The notes below the pieces were generated by a model. It did not search any database. It saw nothing but the letters and a program-made list of their open reading frames with translations, and was not told where the DNA came from. A DNA stretch of 64,000 nucleotides from Knoellia aerolata DSM 18566 (GTDB lineage: Bacteria > Actinomycetota > Actinomycetes > Actinomycetales > Dermatophilaceae), in the NCBI RefSeq assembly GCF_000768695.1, contig NZ_AVPL01000001.1, positions 62,001-126,000 of the forward strand, given 5' to 3'. Every line of letters begins with the position of its first letter. Within the stretch, counting starts at the first letter, position 1. Of the stretch, positions 1 through 8,627 are shown in pieces. The position numbers and the translations under genes are program-made.

Positions 1-796
1 GGCGCTCGCCCCGCTCACCCCCGTCATCGAGGCGACCCGGTCGATCGCCGCGGGGAACCTCACGACGCGTCTCGACGCCGCCGGGGACCCCGACCTGGAC
101 GAGGTGGCGCGGGCGTTCAACAGCACCGCGGAGCGTTTGCAGCAACGCGTGGCCGAGGACGAGCGCTTCGCCGGTGACGTGAGCCACGAGATGCGCACGA
201 CGCTCATGGCGATGCTCAACGCCTTCGAGCTCGTCGAGTCGGGTCCTGCGCTGCCGAGGCGCTCGCAGGAGCCGTTCGCACTCCTCGGCAGGGAGCTGCG
301 ACGCTTCTCGGTCATGGTCGAGGAGCTCCTCGAGATCTCACGTGCAGGCGACGGCGACGGCGAGCTGGTGCTGGAGCAGGTGGTGATCGGCGAGCTGGTC
401 GCGGCGGCCGCCGACCGCACCGCCGGCCGGCCCGTCACCCACGTCTCGCCCCGCGTCGAACGGCGCCGGATGCGGGTCGACAAGCGACGGATCGTGCGAG
501 CCGTGACCAACCTCGTGCACAACGCCGAGATCCACGGGAGTGGGGTCGTGCAGGTGGCCGTGGAGCCGTATGCCCAGGGGGTGCGGATCTTCGTGGACGA
601 CGCCGGCCCGGGTGTGCCGCCCGACCGCCGTGAGCGCATTTTCCAGAGGTTCGCGACCGACACCCCGGGAGGTGTCGGGCTGGGGCTGTCGATCGTCGCC
701 CGGCACGTCAGCCAGCACGGCGGGGCGGTGTGGGTCGGGGACCGCCCCGGCGGTGGCGCCCGGTTCGTCGTCGAGCTGCCGGGGGAGGGGTCGTGA
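1..796 (+). CDS. Sensor histidine kinase, C-terminal part (5' end outside window)
   Basis: The reading frame is open from base 2, so the N-terminus with its membrane and sensor part lies outside the window. What remains is a HAMP linker (bases 2-150), a dimerisation/phosphoacceptor helix with the H-box HEMRTTL, and an HATPase domain with N box NLVHNAEIHG, G1 DDAGPGVP and G2 GVGLGLSIV. It should autophosphorylate on the H-box His and pass phosphate to a response regulator that is not seen here and is presumably just upstream. The H-box has Thr where HELRTPL-type kinases have Pro. The stop overlaps the start of the GerMN lipoprotein gene (GTGA), so the two are probably co-translated. Confidence 0.9.
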   Translation, partial: ALAPLTPVIEATRSIAAGNLTTRLDAAGDPDLDEVARAFNSTAERLQQRVAEDERFAGDVSHEMRTTLMAMLNAFELVESGPALPRRSQEPFALLGRELRRFSVMVEELLEISRAGDGDGELVLEQVVIGELVAAAADRTAGRPVTHVSPRVERRRMRVDKRRIVRAVTNLVHNAEIHGSGVVQVAVEPYAQGVRIFVDDAGPGVPPDRRERIFQRFATDTPGGVGLGLSIVARHVSQHGGAVWVGDRPGGGARFVVELPGEGS

Positions 797-1350
797 CGGT
801 GGGCGGCCGAGTCGTGGCCCTGTGCGCGGTGAGCCTCCTCGTCTCCGGGTGCGGGGTGCCGCTCCAGGACGAGCCGCAGCGCATCGAGCGGGCTCGCGCC
901 ACCCCCGACCCGAGCGCCCCGAGTGCCGAGGCCGGGCAGCGCGACGCCACGATCTTCCTCGTGCGCGGCAACCGTCTGGAGCCGGTGCGACGGGTGCTCC
1001 AGCGCTCGGACGGCGCCGAGCTGCTGCGAGCCCTCTTCGGGGGCCCGGCGGACGCCGAGCGGCGCCGGGGGATCCGGTCGGCCATCCCGACGGGGGTGAC
1101 CCCGGTCCAGGTGACCCGGACCGGCTCGGTCGCGGTCGTCGAGGCCCCGGAGCAGATCACCAGGGCCGGAGGGGAGGACCGGGTGCTGGCAGTGGCCCAG
1201 ATCGTCTACACGCTCACCGCCTCCGACGGCGTGCGCAGCGTGCAGCTGACCCGCTCGGGCGCCCCGACCGCCGCTCCCTCCGGGGACGGACGGCTCGTGA
1301 CCCGACCCCTCACCCGGGCCGACTTCATCGAGCGGGCGCCCGCCGGGTGA
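793..1350 (+). CDS. GerMN-domain lipoprotein
   Basis: A 185-residue exported lipoprotein. The GTG at 793 overlaps the kinase stop and starts a short signal peptide with lipobox LVSGC, so Cys about 18 should be lipidated and the protein anchored outside the membrane. After a Pro-rich linker comes a GerMN-like domain of about 120 residues (FLVRGNRLEPVRR, LLRALFGGP, AIPTGVTPV, VYTLT). Kinase-plus-GerMN-lipoprotein pairs resemble the MtrB-LpqB arrangement of actinobacteria, in which the lipoprotein modulates kinase signalling. That role is inference here, because this protein is much shorter than LpqB and has no C-terminal propeller. Confidence 0.85.
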   Translation: MTVGGRVVALCAVSLLVSGCGVPLQDEPQRIERARATPDPSAPSAEAGQRDATIFLVRGNRLEPVRRVLQRSDGAELLRALFGGPADAERRRGIRSAIPTGVTPVQVTRTGSVAVVEAPEQITRAGGEDRVLAVAQIVYTLTASDGVRSVQLTRSGAPTAAPSGDGRLVTRPLTRADFIERAPAG

Positions 1351-1425
1351 CCCCCGGACCGCGGCGGGGGATCGGGACGGCGACGACGCCTTGGGCATTC
1401 GCGCACCCCTCGGCGCCGAGCGGGG

Positions 1426-2376
1426 TCAGGGGCAGGGCTCGACGTCCGGGCCGGCCAGGCGGGCGCGACGGTTCGACCGGGCCTGCCGGACGGAGTCGAT
1501 CGTCAGCAGCACCAGCGCGACCCAGACGATCCCGAAGCCGACCCAGAGTGCCGGGGTGACGCGCTCGCCGAGGAGGACCACCCCGATGACGAGCTGGAGC
1601 ATGGGCGTGAGGAACTGGATGAGCCCGATCGTCACGAGCGGGATCCGCCGGGCCGCGGCGGCAAAGAACAGCAGCGGGATCGCGGTGACGACACCGGCCG
1701 CCACGAGCAGCGACGTGTGCCACGCCCCCTGCCCGCCGAACGTCGTCGACCCCTGCGCGCCCAGCCAGACGAGCACCCCGACCGCCACCGGCGCGAGCAC
1801 CATGGTCTCGACGGTGAGCGAGTGCATCGCGTCGAGCGTGGCCCCGACCTTCTTCTTGACGAGCCCGTAGAAGGCGAACGAGAACGCCAGCGACACCGCG
1901 ATCCACGGGAACTCGCCACCGGCCACCGTGAGGTAGACCGCGGCCACCGCACCGACGGACACCGCGGCCCACTGCAGGGGACGCAGCCTCTCGCGCAGCA
2001 CGAGCACGCCCAGCGCGACCGTGACGATCGGGTTGAGGAAGTAGCCGAGCGCCGCGGCATACGTCCGCCCGGTGATGACGGCGAGGACGTAGATGACCCA
2101 GTTGGCCGCGATGAGCAGGGCGGCGACGGTCAGCCCGCCGAGCAGGCGTGGCCGGGAGGCGACCGTCCGCAGCCACCCGAAGTCGCGCCGCACCAGCAGC
2201 ACCAGCGCACAGAAGCCGAGCGTCCACAGGATCCGGTGGGCGAGGATCTCGAACGCTCCGGACGGCTTGAGCGCGTGGAAGTAGAGGGGGAACAGGCCCC
2301 AGATCCCGTAGGCCAGGAAGGCGAAGACCGTGCCGCGCCTCAGCTCACCTGCGTCACCCGCGAGGGGCGGGCTCAC
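1426..2376 (-). CDS. rarD: RarD-type EamA/DMT permease
   Basis: About 316 residues with ten hydrophobic segments arranged as two EamA repeats, the usual size for RarD. The start region GTVFAFLAYGIWGLFPLYFHALKP is characteristic of RarD (chloramphenicol-sensitivity protein family), inner-membrane drug/metabolite transporters with mostly unknown substrates. I chose GTG at 2376 because upstream in-frame starts would run into the korB stop at 2402 and encode low-complexity, shadow-like residues. The gene follows korB in the same direction by 25 bp and may be read through from korAB. It converges with the GerMN lipoprotein gene. Confidence 0.85.
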   Translation of the reverse strand: MSPPLAGDAGELRRGTVFAFLAYGIWGLFPLYFHALKPSGAFEILAHRILWTLGFCALVLLVRRDFGWLRTVASRPRLLGGLTVAALLIAANWVIYVLAVITGRTYAAALGYFLNPIVTVALGVLVLRERLRPLQWAAVSVGAVAAVYLTVAGGEFPWIAVSLAFSFAFYGLVKKKVGATLDAMHSLTVETMVLAPVAVGVLVWLGAQGSTTFGGQGAWHTSLLVAAGVVTAIPLLFFAAAARRIPLVTIGLIQFLTPMLQLVIGVVLLGERVTPALWVGFGIVWVALVLLTIDSVRQARSNRRARLAGPDVEPCP

Positions 2377-2401
2377 GCCCCTGTCACCGGAGGGCGCACG
2401 C

Positions 2402-3508
2402 TCACGCGACGGTCCAGGTGTCGCGACCGCGGAGCAGCGACGCGAGGTCGTCGTCGGTGGCGGGACCACCGGCGGTGTCGACGGCCGCGCGGATCTGCGC
2501 GCGCACCCCGTCGTCGTACGTCGGACGCGACACCGACCGGAAGATCCCCATCGGCACGTGCGTCATCTCCGGGGAGTCGAGGCGCGACAGGGCGAAGGCC
2601 TGGCTGGGGTCCTCCGCGCCCGCCTCGTGGACCACCACATCGGCACCAGCGGCGTCGGCCGAGGCGACGAACTCGAGGCGACCACCCGGCATACGGACGA
2701 GGACCTTGCGGTCGTCCTCGGGGCCGACCCCGACCGGCTCGCCGTCGAGCAGGTGCACGATGCGGGCCTCCTGCTGGGTGCGGTCCTTGATGAGGTCGAA
2801 CGCGCCGTCGTTGAAGATCGGGCAGTTCTGGTAGATCTCGACGAGCGAGGTGCCGCGGTGCTCGGCAGCGGCCCGCAGGATCGCGGTGAGGTGCTTGCGG
2901 TCGCTGTCCATCGTGCGCGCGACGAACGTCGCCTCCGCCCCCAGGGCGAGCGAGACCGGGTTGAACGGCTGGTCGACCGACCCGAGCGGCGAGGACTTCG
3001 TGACCTGTCCGACCTTCGAGGTGGGGGAGTACTGGCCCTTGGTCAGGCCGTAGATCTCGTTGTTGAACAGCAGGATCGTCATGTTGACGTTGCGCCGCAG
3101 CGCGTGGATGAGGTGGTTGCCACCGATGGAGAGCGCGTCGCCGTCGCCGGTGACCACCCACACGTTCTGGTCCGGCCGCGACGTGGCGAGGCCGGTCGCG
3201 ATCGCCGGCGCGCGTCCGTGGATCGAGTGCATGCCGTAGGTGTCGAGGTAGTACGGGAAGCGCGAGGAGCAGCCGATGCCGGAGACGAAGGTGATGTTCT
3301 CGCGCTTGAGACCGAGCTCGGGCAGGAACGACTGCACCGCGGCGAGGATCGCGTAGTCGCCGCATCCGGGGCACCAGCGCACCTCCTGGTCGGAGGTGAA
3401 CTCGCGCTTGGTCTGCGGGGGCGCGTCCGCGGCGAGCAAAGGTATGCCGGCGAGCCCGCTCGGGCGGGCGGCCCCGGGGGCGTGCGTGGTCTGGTCGGTG
3501 GTGGTCAT
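2402..3508 (-). CDS. korB: 2-oxoacid (2-oxoglutarate):ferredoxin oxidoreductase, beta subunit
   Basis: 368 residues. It carries the 4Fe-4S/TPP-binding features of the family: WCPGCGDYAI near residue 45, GIGCSSRFPYYLDTYG, the HSIHGRA stretch, and the TPP motif GDGDALSIGGNH followed by FNNEIYGLTKGQYSPTS. With KorA it oxidatively decarboxylates a 2-oxoacid, probably 2-oxoglutarate as in mycobacterial KorAB, to the acyl-CoA and reduces ferredoxin in the cytoplasm. The ATG at 3508 overlaps the korA stop (ATGA) and has a strong ribosome site (GAGGAGGT) inside the korA end, so the subunits are translationally coupled. Substrate is inferred from overall resemblance. Confidence 0.93.
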   Translation of the reverse strand: MTTTDQTTHAPGAARPSGLAGIPLLAADAPPQTKREFTSDQEVRWCPGCGDYAILAAVQSFLPELGLKRENITFVSGIGCSSRFPYYLDTYGMHSIHGRAPAIATGLATSRPDQNVWVVTGDGDALSIGGNHLIHALRRNVNMTILLFNNEIYGLTKGQYSPTSKVGQVTKSSPLGSVDQPFNPVSLALGAEATFVARTMDSDRKHLTAILRAAAEHRGTSLVEIYQNCPIFNDGAFDLIKDRTQQEARIVHLLDGEPVGVGPEDDRKVLVRMPGGRLEFVASADAAGADVVVHEAGAEDPSQAFALSRLDSPEMTHVPMGIFRSVSRPTYDDGVRAQIRAAVDTAGGPATDDDLASLLRGRDTWTVA

Positions 3509-5373
3509 GAGACCTCCTCGAGGTGGGTGAGGATGACGTCGGCGAGGTCGACCGTGGAGAACGGCAGGCCGCGCACCGACGTGTGGGGGCGGACGTCGAC
3601 GAGGAACCGCGCACGCAGCAGCATGGACAGCTGGCCGAGGTTCATCTCCGGCACGACGACCCGGTCGTAGGCGCGCAGGACGTCGCCGAGGTTGGCGGGG
3701 AACGGGTTGAGGTGGCGCAGGTGCGCCGACGCGACGTCGTGACCCGCGTTGCGGACCGCGCGCACGGCCGCGGCGATCGGCCCCTGGGTCGAGCCCCAGC
3801 CCAGCACGAGCACCCGTGCGGCACCGGACGGGTCCTCGACGACGACGTCCGGGATGCCCGCGATGCCGGCGACCTTGGCGGCGCGCAGCCGCGTCATCCG
3901 GTCGTGGTTGTCCGGGTCGTAGGAGATGTTGCCGGTGACGTCCGCCTTCTCGATCCCGCCGATGCGGTGCTCGAGACCGGGTGTGCCCGGGACGGCCCAC
4001 GGGCGGGCGAGGGTCTCCTCGTCGCGCAGGAACGGGTGGAAGACCGGCTCACCCTTGTCGTCGACGCCGTTCGGCTCGGCGGCGAACTCGACGCGGAGGT
4101 CGGGCAGGTCCGCGACGTCCGGCACCGACCACGGCTCGGAGCCGTTGGCGAGGTAGCCGTCGGAGAGCAGGAACACGGGGGTCCGGTATGCCGTCGCGAT
4201 CCGGACCGCCTCGATGGCGGCGTCGAAGCAGTCGGCCGGGGTGGACGGCGCGATGATCGGGACCGGGGACTCCCCGTTGCGGCCGAACATCGCCTGGAGC
4301 AGGTCAGCCTGCTCGGTCTTGGTCGGAAGGCCCGTCGACGGACCACCGCGCTGGACGTCGATGATGATGAGCGGCAGCTCGAGCGAGACGGCGAGCCCGA
4401 TGGTCTCGGACTTCAGCGCGACCCCGGGTCCGGACGTCGTCGTCACGCCGATGGCGCCACCGAAGCTGGCCCCCAGCGCGATCCCGATGCCGGCGATCTC
4501 GTCCTCCGCCTGGATCGTCATGATGCCGTGGCGCTTGAGCGACGACAGCGCGTGGAGGATGTCGGACGCGGGCGTGATCGGGTAGGACCCGAGGACGAGC
4601 GGCAGCCTGGCCTGGTGCGCCGCGGCGACGAGGCCGTGAGCGAGGGCGGTGTTCCCGGTGATGTTGCGGTAGGTCCCGGGCGGCATGACCGCCGGTGCGA
4701 TCTCGTAGCTCGACGCGAAGTCCTCGGTCGTCTCGCCGTAGTTCCACCCGGCCTTGAGCGCGGTGAGGTTGGCCTCGAGGATCTCGGGGTGGGCGCCGAA
4801 CTTCTTCGTGAGGAAGCGCTCGGTGCCGGTGAGGGGACGGGTGTACATCCACGACAGGAGCCCGAGGGCGAACATGTTCTTGGCCCGCTCCTTCTCCTTG
4901 CGGGTCAGGCCGTCGAACTTCGCGAGCGCGTCCACGGTGATCGACGTCAGCGGCACCGCGTGGACGTGGAAGGACTCGAGGGTGCCGTCGTCGACGGGGC
5001 TCTCGGCGTAGCCGACCTTGCCGAGGTTGCGCTTGGTGAACTCGTCGGTGTTGACGATGATCGTCGCGCCACGCGGCACGTCGTCGAGGTTGGCCTTGAG
5101 GGCGGCCGGGTTCATCGCGACGAGGACGTCGGGGGCGTCACCGGGGGTGAGCACGTCGTGGTCGGCGAAGTGGAGCTGGAAGCTCGACACTCCGGGCAGC
5201 GTCCCCTGGGGTGCGCGGATCTCCGCGGGGAAGTTCGGCAGCGTCGAGAGGTCGTTGCCCATCGCCGCCGTCTCCGAGGTGAAGCGGTCCCCCGTGAGCT
5301 GCATCCCGTCGCCGGAGTCGCCGGCGAAGCGGATGACGACGCGATCGAGCTTCTGAACCGTCTTGCTGGACAT
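3505..5373 (-). CDS. korA: 2-oxoacid (2-oxoglutarate):ferredoxin oxidoreductase, fused gamma-alpha subunit
   Basis: 622 residues, the size of actinobacterial KorA in which the gamma domain is fused ahead of the alpha domain. The gamma part opens with RFAGDSGDGMQLTGDRFT. The alpha part has SYPITPASDILH, AEDEIAGIGIALGASFGG, TTTSGPGVALKSE and the QRGGPSTGLPTKTEQADL stretch of pyruvate/2-oxoacid ferredoxin oxidoreductases. I prefer the ATG at 5373 to the GTG two codons upstream (5379); a weak AGGTG precedes it. It forms a two-gene operon with korB, divergent from the WXG100-like gene. Such enzymes let cells run the TCA step with ferredoxin rather than NAD, which matters because a complex I without its NADH module lies 3 kb away. 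Confidence 0.93.
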   Translation of the reverse strand: MSSKTVQKLDRVVIRFAGDSGDGMQLTGDRFTSETAAMGNDLSTLPNFPAEIRAPQGTLPGVSSFQLHFADHDVLTPGDAPDVLVAMNPAALKANLDDVPRGATIIVNTDEFTKRNLGKVGYAESPVDDGTLESFHVHAVPLTSITVDALAKFDGLTRKEKERAKNMFALGLLSWMYTRPLTGTERFLTKKFGAHPEILEANLTALKAGWNYGETTEDFASSYEIAPAVMPPGTYRNITGNTALAHGLVAAAHQARLPLVLGSYPITPASDILHALSSLKRHGIMTIQAEDEIAGIGIALGASFGGAIGVTTTSGPGVALKSETIGLAVSLELPLIIIDVQRGGPSTGLPTKTEQADLLQAMFGRNGESPVPIIAPSTPADCFDAAIEAVRIATAYRTPVFLLSDGYLANGSEPWSVPDVADLPDLRVEFAAEPNGVDDKGEPVFHPFLRDEETLARPWAVPGTPGLEHRIGGIEKADVTGNISYDPDNHDRMTRLRAAKVAGIAGIPDVVVEDPSGAARVLVLGWGSTQGPIAAAVRAVRNAGHDVASAHLRHLNPFPANLGDVLRAYDRVVVPEMNLGQLSMLLRARFLVDVRPHTSVRGLPFSTVDLADVILTHLEEVS

Positions 5374-5562
5374 GAACACCTGACTCGAGAGACGTCAGTC
5401 GGGCCTTTTGTCTCGTCTCGCCCGACGTGTGTCATCCCATCCTACGACCGAGGTGAGGCAAGCCTTGCGTGCGCCCACCGTGCGTCGGGGAGTGCTCCCC
5501 ATTGTCGCGGGCACGGTGGGCCTGCGACCCTTGTGCCGGGGACGCACACGAGGGGGATCCGC

Positions 5563-5862
5563 ATGACGTACGAGGTCGAGATCACGGACCTGCGCGACTC
5601 GGCCGACGCGGCCCGCTCCGCGGCCACCCAGCTCGGCACGCTGACGCCGGGCAGCCACCTCACCGCCGCGGGCACCGGGATCCCCGGTGCCGCCAGCGTT
5701 GCGGTCATGTCGCGAGTCAGCGCCTCGTGGACCACCGAGCTGTCCGACTGGGTCAAGGCCGCTCGGGGTTACGGGCGGACGCTCGACAGCAACGCCACCC
5801 AGTACGAGCTCGACGACGCGGCCGCCCGGGACGCCTTCGGGCCCCTCGGCGGGACACCCTGA
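5563..5862 (+). CDS. Small WXG100/ESX-like alpha-helical protein
   Basis: 99 residues, mostly helical, Ala-rich and without a signal peptide. Size and composition (MTYEVEITDLRDSADAARSA..., ASWTTELSDWVKAARGYGRTLD) resemble WXG100-superfamily proteins that accompany DUF1023 hydrolases in actinobacteria, although there is no exact WxG motif (SWTTEL and DWVKAARGYG are the nearest). A good ribosome site (AGGGGG) precedes the ATG. The next gene starts 3 bp after its stop. It is probably a secreted partner or chaperone-like helper of the following hydrolase. That is inference from context. Confidence 0.75.
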   Translation: MTYEVEITDLRDSADAARSAATQLGTLTPGSHLTAAGTGIPGAASVAVMSRVSASWTTELSDWVKAARGYGRTLDSNATQYELDDAAARDAFGPLGGTP

Positions 5863-5864
5863 CC

Positions 5865-7592
5865 GTGGCGCTCACCTGGCGCGACGTCACGTCGTGGAGC
5901 CATGCCCCGTTCGCGACGGCCGAGGAGGAGCTGCGGACCACCCGGCGCGACATGCTGGACCTCGCCGACGAGCTCGCGACGATGGGCCTGCCGCGGCACT
6001 GGACCGGCTCGGCCGCCCGGGCGTCGGGCAACCGGCTCACGGCGGTGACCGACGACCTCCGTGACGTCGTCGCCGAGGTGTCCGCGGCATACACCGCCGT
6101 CTGCGACGCTGCCGACGCCGTCCTCGGCGTGGTCAACGCGGTCGACGCGGCGCAGGAGTACGCCGGGATCAACGGTCTCGTCATCGGCGCCGACGGCGGG
6201 GTGTCGACGACGGAGCTCCTCGTCTGCACGATCGACGAGACCGAGGCGGACGGTGACGCCCGCCGGGCACGTCAGGCCCAGGTCGACGAGTGCGCCACCC
6301 GCATCGCGGAGGCGCTGCGCAAGGCCGAGGACGTCGACGCCGACCTCGGGGCCGTCCTGCGCGGCATCGAGAAGAACCGCATCGACGGGGGCGCGGGCAC
6401 GCTCGCGCAGGCCTCGGCCATCGGTGAGGTCGAGGGCGACCTCACCGTGCTCAAACCCCCGCCGGGAGGCACGCCCGCGGAGAACGCCGCCTGGTGGGCG
6501 ACCATGTCACCGGACGAGCGGGCGTTCGTCATCGCCCAGCACCCGGGGTGGATCGGCAGCCGTGACGGGGTGGACGCCGTGTCGCGCGACCTCGCGAACC
6601 GCACCCTGCTGGACGCTCGGCGGACCCACGTCGAGGACCGGATGGCCGAGATCGAGGCCGGCTGCTTCCGTCCGGACGGGTCCTTCGACGAGGCGTTCTA
6701 CTGGAAGCACGCGGCCGAGTACACCGACCTCACGGAGGAGCAGGGGGCCATCGCGACCCTCGACGAGATGCTCGCGCGGCCGGGAGAGCACCAGCTGCTC
6801 GGGGTCGACTTCACGACCCCGCGCACCCAGGCCATCATCGCCAACGGCAACGTCGACACGGCCGACCACGTCGCCGTCTTCACCCCCGGGCTGACGTCGA
6901 CGGTGGAGGGCATGGGCGGCTACGACTCGTCCATGGCGCAGCTCATGACCCGCACCGAGGACGAGCTCTTCCGACGCGGCGAGGCTGGCACGGTGGCCAC
7001 GGTGACGTGGCTCGACTACCAGGCGCCGCAGTGGGGCACGACCTTCGCCGGGGACTCGGTGGCGCTGTCGGGGTCGGCCGAGGACGGCGGCCGGGACCTC
7101 TCGGCCTTCCTCACCGGCATCAACACCTCGCGGATGACCGACCCGGACCTCACCGGGCTTGCGCACTCCTACGGGTCGACGACGTTGGGGTACGCCCTGC
7201 AGCACGAGGGCGCCGGGGTGGACCGCGCGGTCTTCTTCGGCTCGCCGGGGCTCGGCACCGACGAGCTCGACAACCTCGATGTGCCGGGGGGTGCGGCGTA
7301 CTACGCCGAGGCCAAGTGGGACCCCGTCGGCGACCTCGGACGGTTCGGCACCGACCCGTCCGGCCTCGAGGGGATCGCCCACCTCGAGACCGGCGACGCC
7401 GCCTCCGGCGACGGCCGCTCCTGGGAGGGCGTCACGGGCCACTCCGACTACCTCCAGGACGGCTCGACGAGCCAGTACTCCATGGCACAGGTGGTGGGCG
7501 GTCACCCGGAGGACGCGATCGAGGGCAAGAATGTGGGACTGCTCACCGACCCGCTGGACGCCCAGGACTGGTGGCCGGACTTCCTCCGATGA
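5865..7592 (+). CDS. DUF1023-type alpha/beta hydrolase with long helical N-terminus
   Basis: 575 residues from a GTG start 3 bp after the preceding stop. Residues 1 to about 210 are helical and WXG100-like (LPRHWTGSAARASGNRL, AAYTAVCDAADAVLG). The C-terminal half is the DUF1023 alpha/beta hydrolase: VFTPGLTSTVEGM, then the nucleophile elbow LAHSYGSTT with Ser about 435, then VFFGSPGLG and an Asp/His-containing end (GHSDYLQ). These proteins are actinobacterial, often next to WXG100 proteins, and may be type VII secretion-related lipases or toxins. The substrate is unknown. The stop overlaps the next ATG (ATGA), giving a three-gene operon. Confidence 0.85.
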   Translation: MALTWRDVTSWSHAPFATAEEELRTTRRDMLDLADELATMGLPRHWTGSAARASGNRLTAVTDDLRDVVAEVSAAYTAVCDAADAVLGVVNAVDAAQEYAGINGLVIGADGGVSTTELLVCTIDETEADGDARRARQAQVDECATRIAEALRKAEDVDADLGAVLRGIEKNRIDGGAGTLAQASAIGEVEGDLTVLKPPPGGTPAENAAWWATMSPDERAFVIAQHPGWIGSRDGVDAVSRDLANRTLLDARRTHVEDRMAEIEAGCFRPDGSFDEAFYWKHAAEYTDLTEEQGAIATLDEMLARPGEHQLLGVDFTTPRTQAIIANGNVDTADHVAVFTPGLTSTVEGMGGYDSSMAQLMTRTEDELFRRGEAGTVATVTWLDYQAPQWGTTFAGDSVALSGSAEDGGRDLSAFLTGINTSRMTDPDLTGLAHSYGSTTLGYALQHEGAGVDRAVFFGSPGLGTDELDNLDVPGGAAYYAEAKWDPVGDLGRFGTDPSGLEGIAHLETGDAASGDGRSWEGVTGHSDYLQDGSTSQYSMAQVVGGHPEDAIEGKNVGLLTDPLDAQDWWPDFLR

Positions 7593-8146
7593 GAGACGAC
7601 GACCCGATGCCACCACCCCGCCCGCCGACCCGCCGCCGACGCCGTCTTGCGGCGGTCATGACCGTGACGACCGCCGTGCTCATGGCACTGCTCACCGGAT
7701 GCACAGGAGAGAACGTGGATGCACGACAGCAGCTCGAGTCCCGTCGCTCGTCGGCGGAGGCGGAGCGTGACAATCTCGCCCTGCTCACCGAGGTCCGAGC
7801 GGCCCTGAGTGAGGTCGCACCGGCACTGGAGTGGCGCTCGCCGGCGCCCACGGTCGAGTCCGGGTCGCTGTGCAAGAAGCCGTTCGACCGGGTCGACGGC
7901 GCCACGGCGCAGGTTCTCCAGAGCGGTGGCGCGTTCGGCCCCGTCCCCGACGCCGACTGGCCGCGGGCGTGGGAGGCGGTCAAGAAGGTGGCGGCCGCGC
8001 GCGGCTTCGGCGACGAGCACACCCTCAAGGACGAGCCGGGGGAGCACCAGGTGTCGCTCTACGACAAGGACGGCTCCGAGCTCTCCGTGGGCACGGGCGT
8101 CAACACCGTGGCCTCGGTCTACGGGGCCTGCCACCTCGAACGATGA
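7589..8146 (+). CDS. Putative lipoprotein, third gene of the WXG100-DUF1023 operon
   Basis: 185 residues. An Arg-rich N-region (RRRRRLAAVMT) is followed by a hydrophobic stretch and lipobox LLTGC, predicting a lipid-anchored surface protein. The mature part is about 145 residues with two further Cys (LCKKPF and GACHLER) that could form a disulfide, and a short coiled-coil-like start (LESRRSSAEAERDNLALLTEV). The ATG overlaps the hydrolase stop. I do not recognise the family. Similar small lipoproteins follow DUF1023 genes in other actinobacteria, where an immunity or anchoring role has been guessed. Confidence 0.8.
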   Translation: MRDDDPMPPPRPPTRRRRRLAAVMTVTTAVLMALLTGCTGENVDARQQLESRRSSAEAERDNLALLTEVRAALSEVAPALEWRSPAPTVESGSLCKKPFDRVDGATAQVLQSGGAFGPVPDADWPRAWEAVKKVAAARGFGDEHTLKDEPGEHQVSLYDKDGSELSVGTGVNTVASVYGACHLER

Positions 8147-8194
8147 CGGCTGGCGAGGTCGGGCTCACGCCGGACCTGACGGGCTGCCGCTCGC

Positions 8195-8200
8195 TATGGT
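8195..8200 (+). promoter_or_regulatory. Leaderless -10 element of nuoA (TATGGT)
   Basis: TATGGT ends 6 nt before the nuoA ATG at 8207. At that spacing transcription would start at or within one base of the start codon, and no ribosome site is present. The same geometry recurs ahead of many genes in this window. Confidence 0.6.
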
Positions 8201-8206
8201 GACGGC

Positions 8207-8566
8207 ATGACCGGATACGTCGCCGCCGCCGCGGTGCTCGCCACCGGCATCCTGCTCGTCATCGCGGCGTCCGGCGCACGCTGGCTGCTCGCGCCGAGGG
8301 CCGCGACGGCGGCCAAGCTCACGACCTACGAGTCGGGTGTCGACCCGGTGGGGGAGGGCTGGGCGCAGAGCCAGGTCCGCTACCTCTCCTACGCGTTCCT
8401 CTACGTCGTGTTCGCCGTCGACGCGGTCTACCTCTTCCCGTGGGCGTACGTCCTGCGTGACGCCGAGCTGGGCGCGGCGTCGCTGGTCGAGATCACCGTC
8501 TTCATCGGCATCATCGTCATCGGCCTGGTCCACGCGGCCCGCCGGGGTCTGCTGCGCTGGACGTGA
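8207..8566 (+). CDS. nuoA: NADH-quinone oxidoreductase subunit A homologue
   Basis: 119 residues with three membrane helices, the normal NuoA size. Diagnostic stretch: KLTTYESGVDPVGEGW followed by VRYLSYAFLYVVFAVDAVYLFPWA. It sits in the membrane arm of complex I near the quinone channel. It heads a cluster nuoA-B-(insert)-C-H-I-J-K-L-M-N that has no NADH-binding module. The start is fixed by the leaderless promoter immediately upstream. This copy is likely the actinobacterial second-type cluster rather than the canonical 14-gene nuoA-N operon. Confidence 0.93.
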   Translation: MTGYVAAAAVLATGILLVIAASGARWLLAPRAATAAKLTTYESGVDPVGEGWAQSQVRYLSYAFLYVVFAVDAVYLFPWAYVLRDAELGAASLVEITVFIGIIVIGLVHAARRGLLRWT

Positions 8567-8615
8567 CCGCCGCGAGGTCACTGCGAGGTCACTGCCCGTC
8601 GGCCGCCGGCTGTCC

Positions 8616-8621
8616 TAGGGT
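8616..8621 (+). promoter_or_regulatory. Leaderless -10 element of nuoB (TAGGGT)
   Basis: TAGGGT ends 6 nt before the nuoB GTG at 8628. It supports the GTG as start and suggests nuoB can be transcribed independently of nuoA. Confidence 0.55.
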
Positions 8622-8627
8622 GGCCAC

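Noticed and set aside
708-1559. Long open frames antisense to the GerMN lipoprotein and across rarD
   Set aside because: Very high GC leaves many shadow frames; these have low-complexity Arg/Pro/Gly composition and no domain sense.
5454-5472. DtxR/IdeR-like box (TGAGGCAAGCCTTGCGTGC) between korA and the WXG100-like gene
   Set aside because: Only about 11 of 19 positions match the iron-box consensus and no downstream gene is clearly iron-related. Worth a footprint only.
8571-8592. Short direct repeat GCGAGGTCACT upstream of nuoB
   Set aside because: Two copies of 11 bp only, no symmetry and no clear relation to the promoter at 8616.
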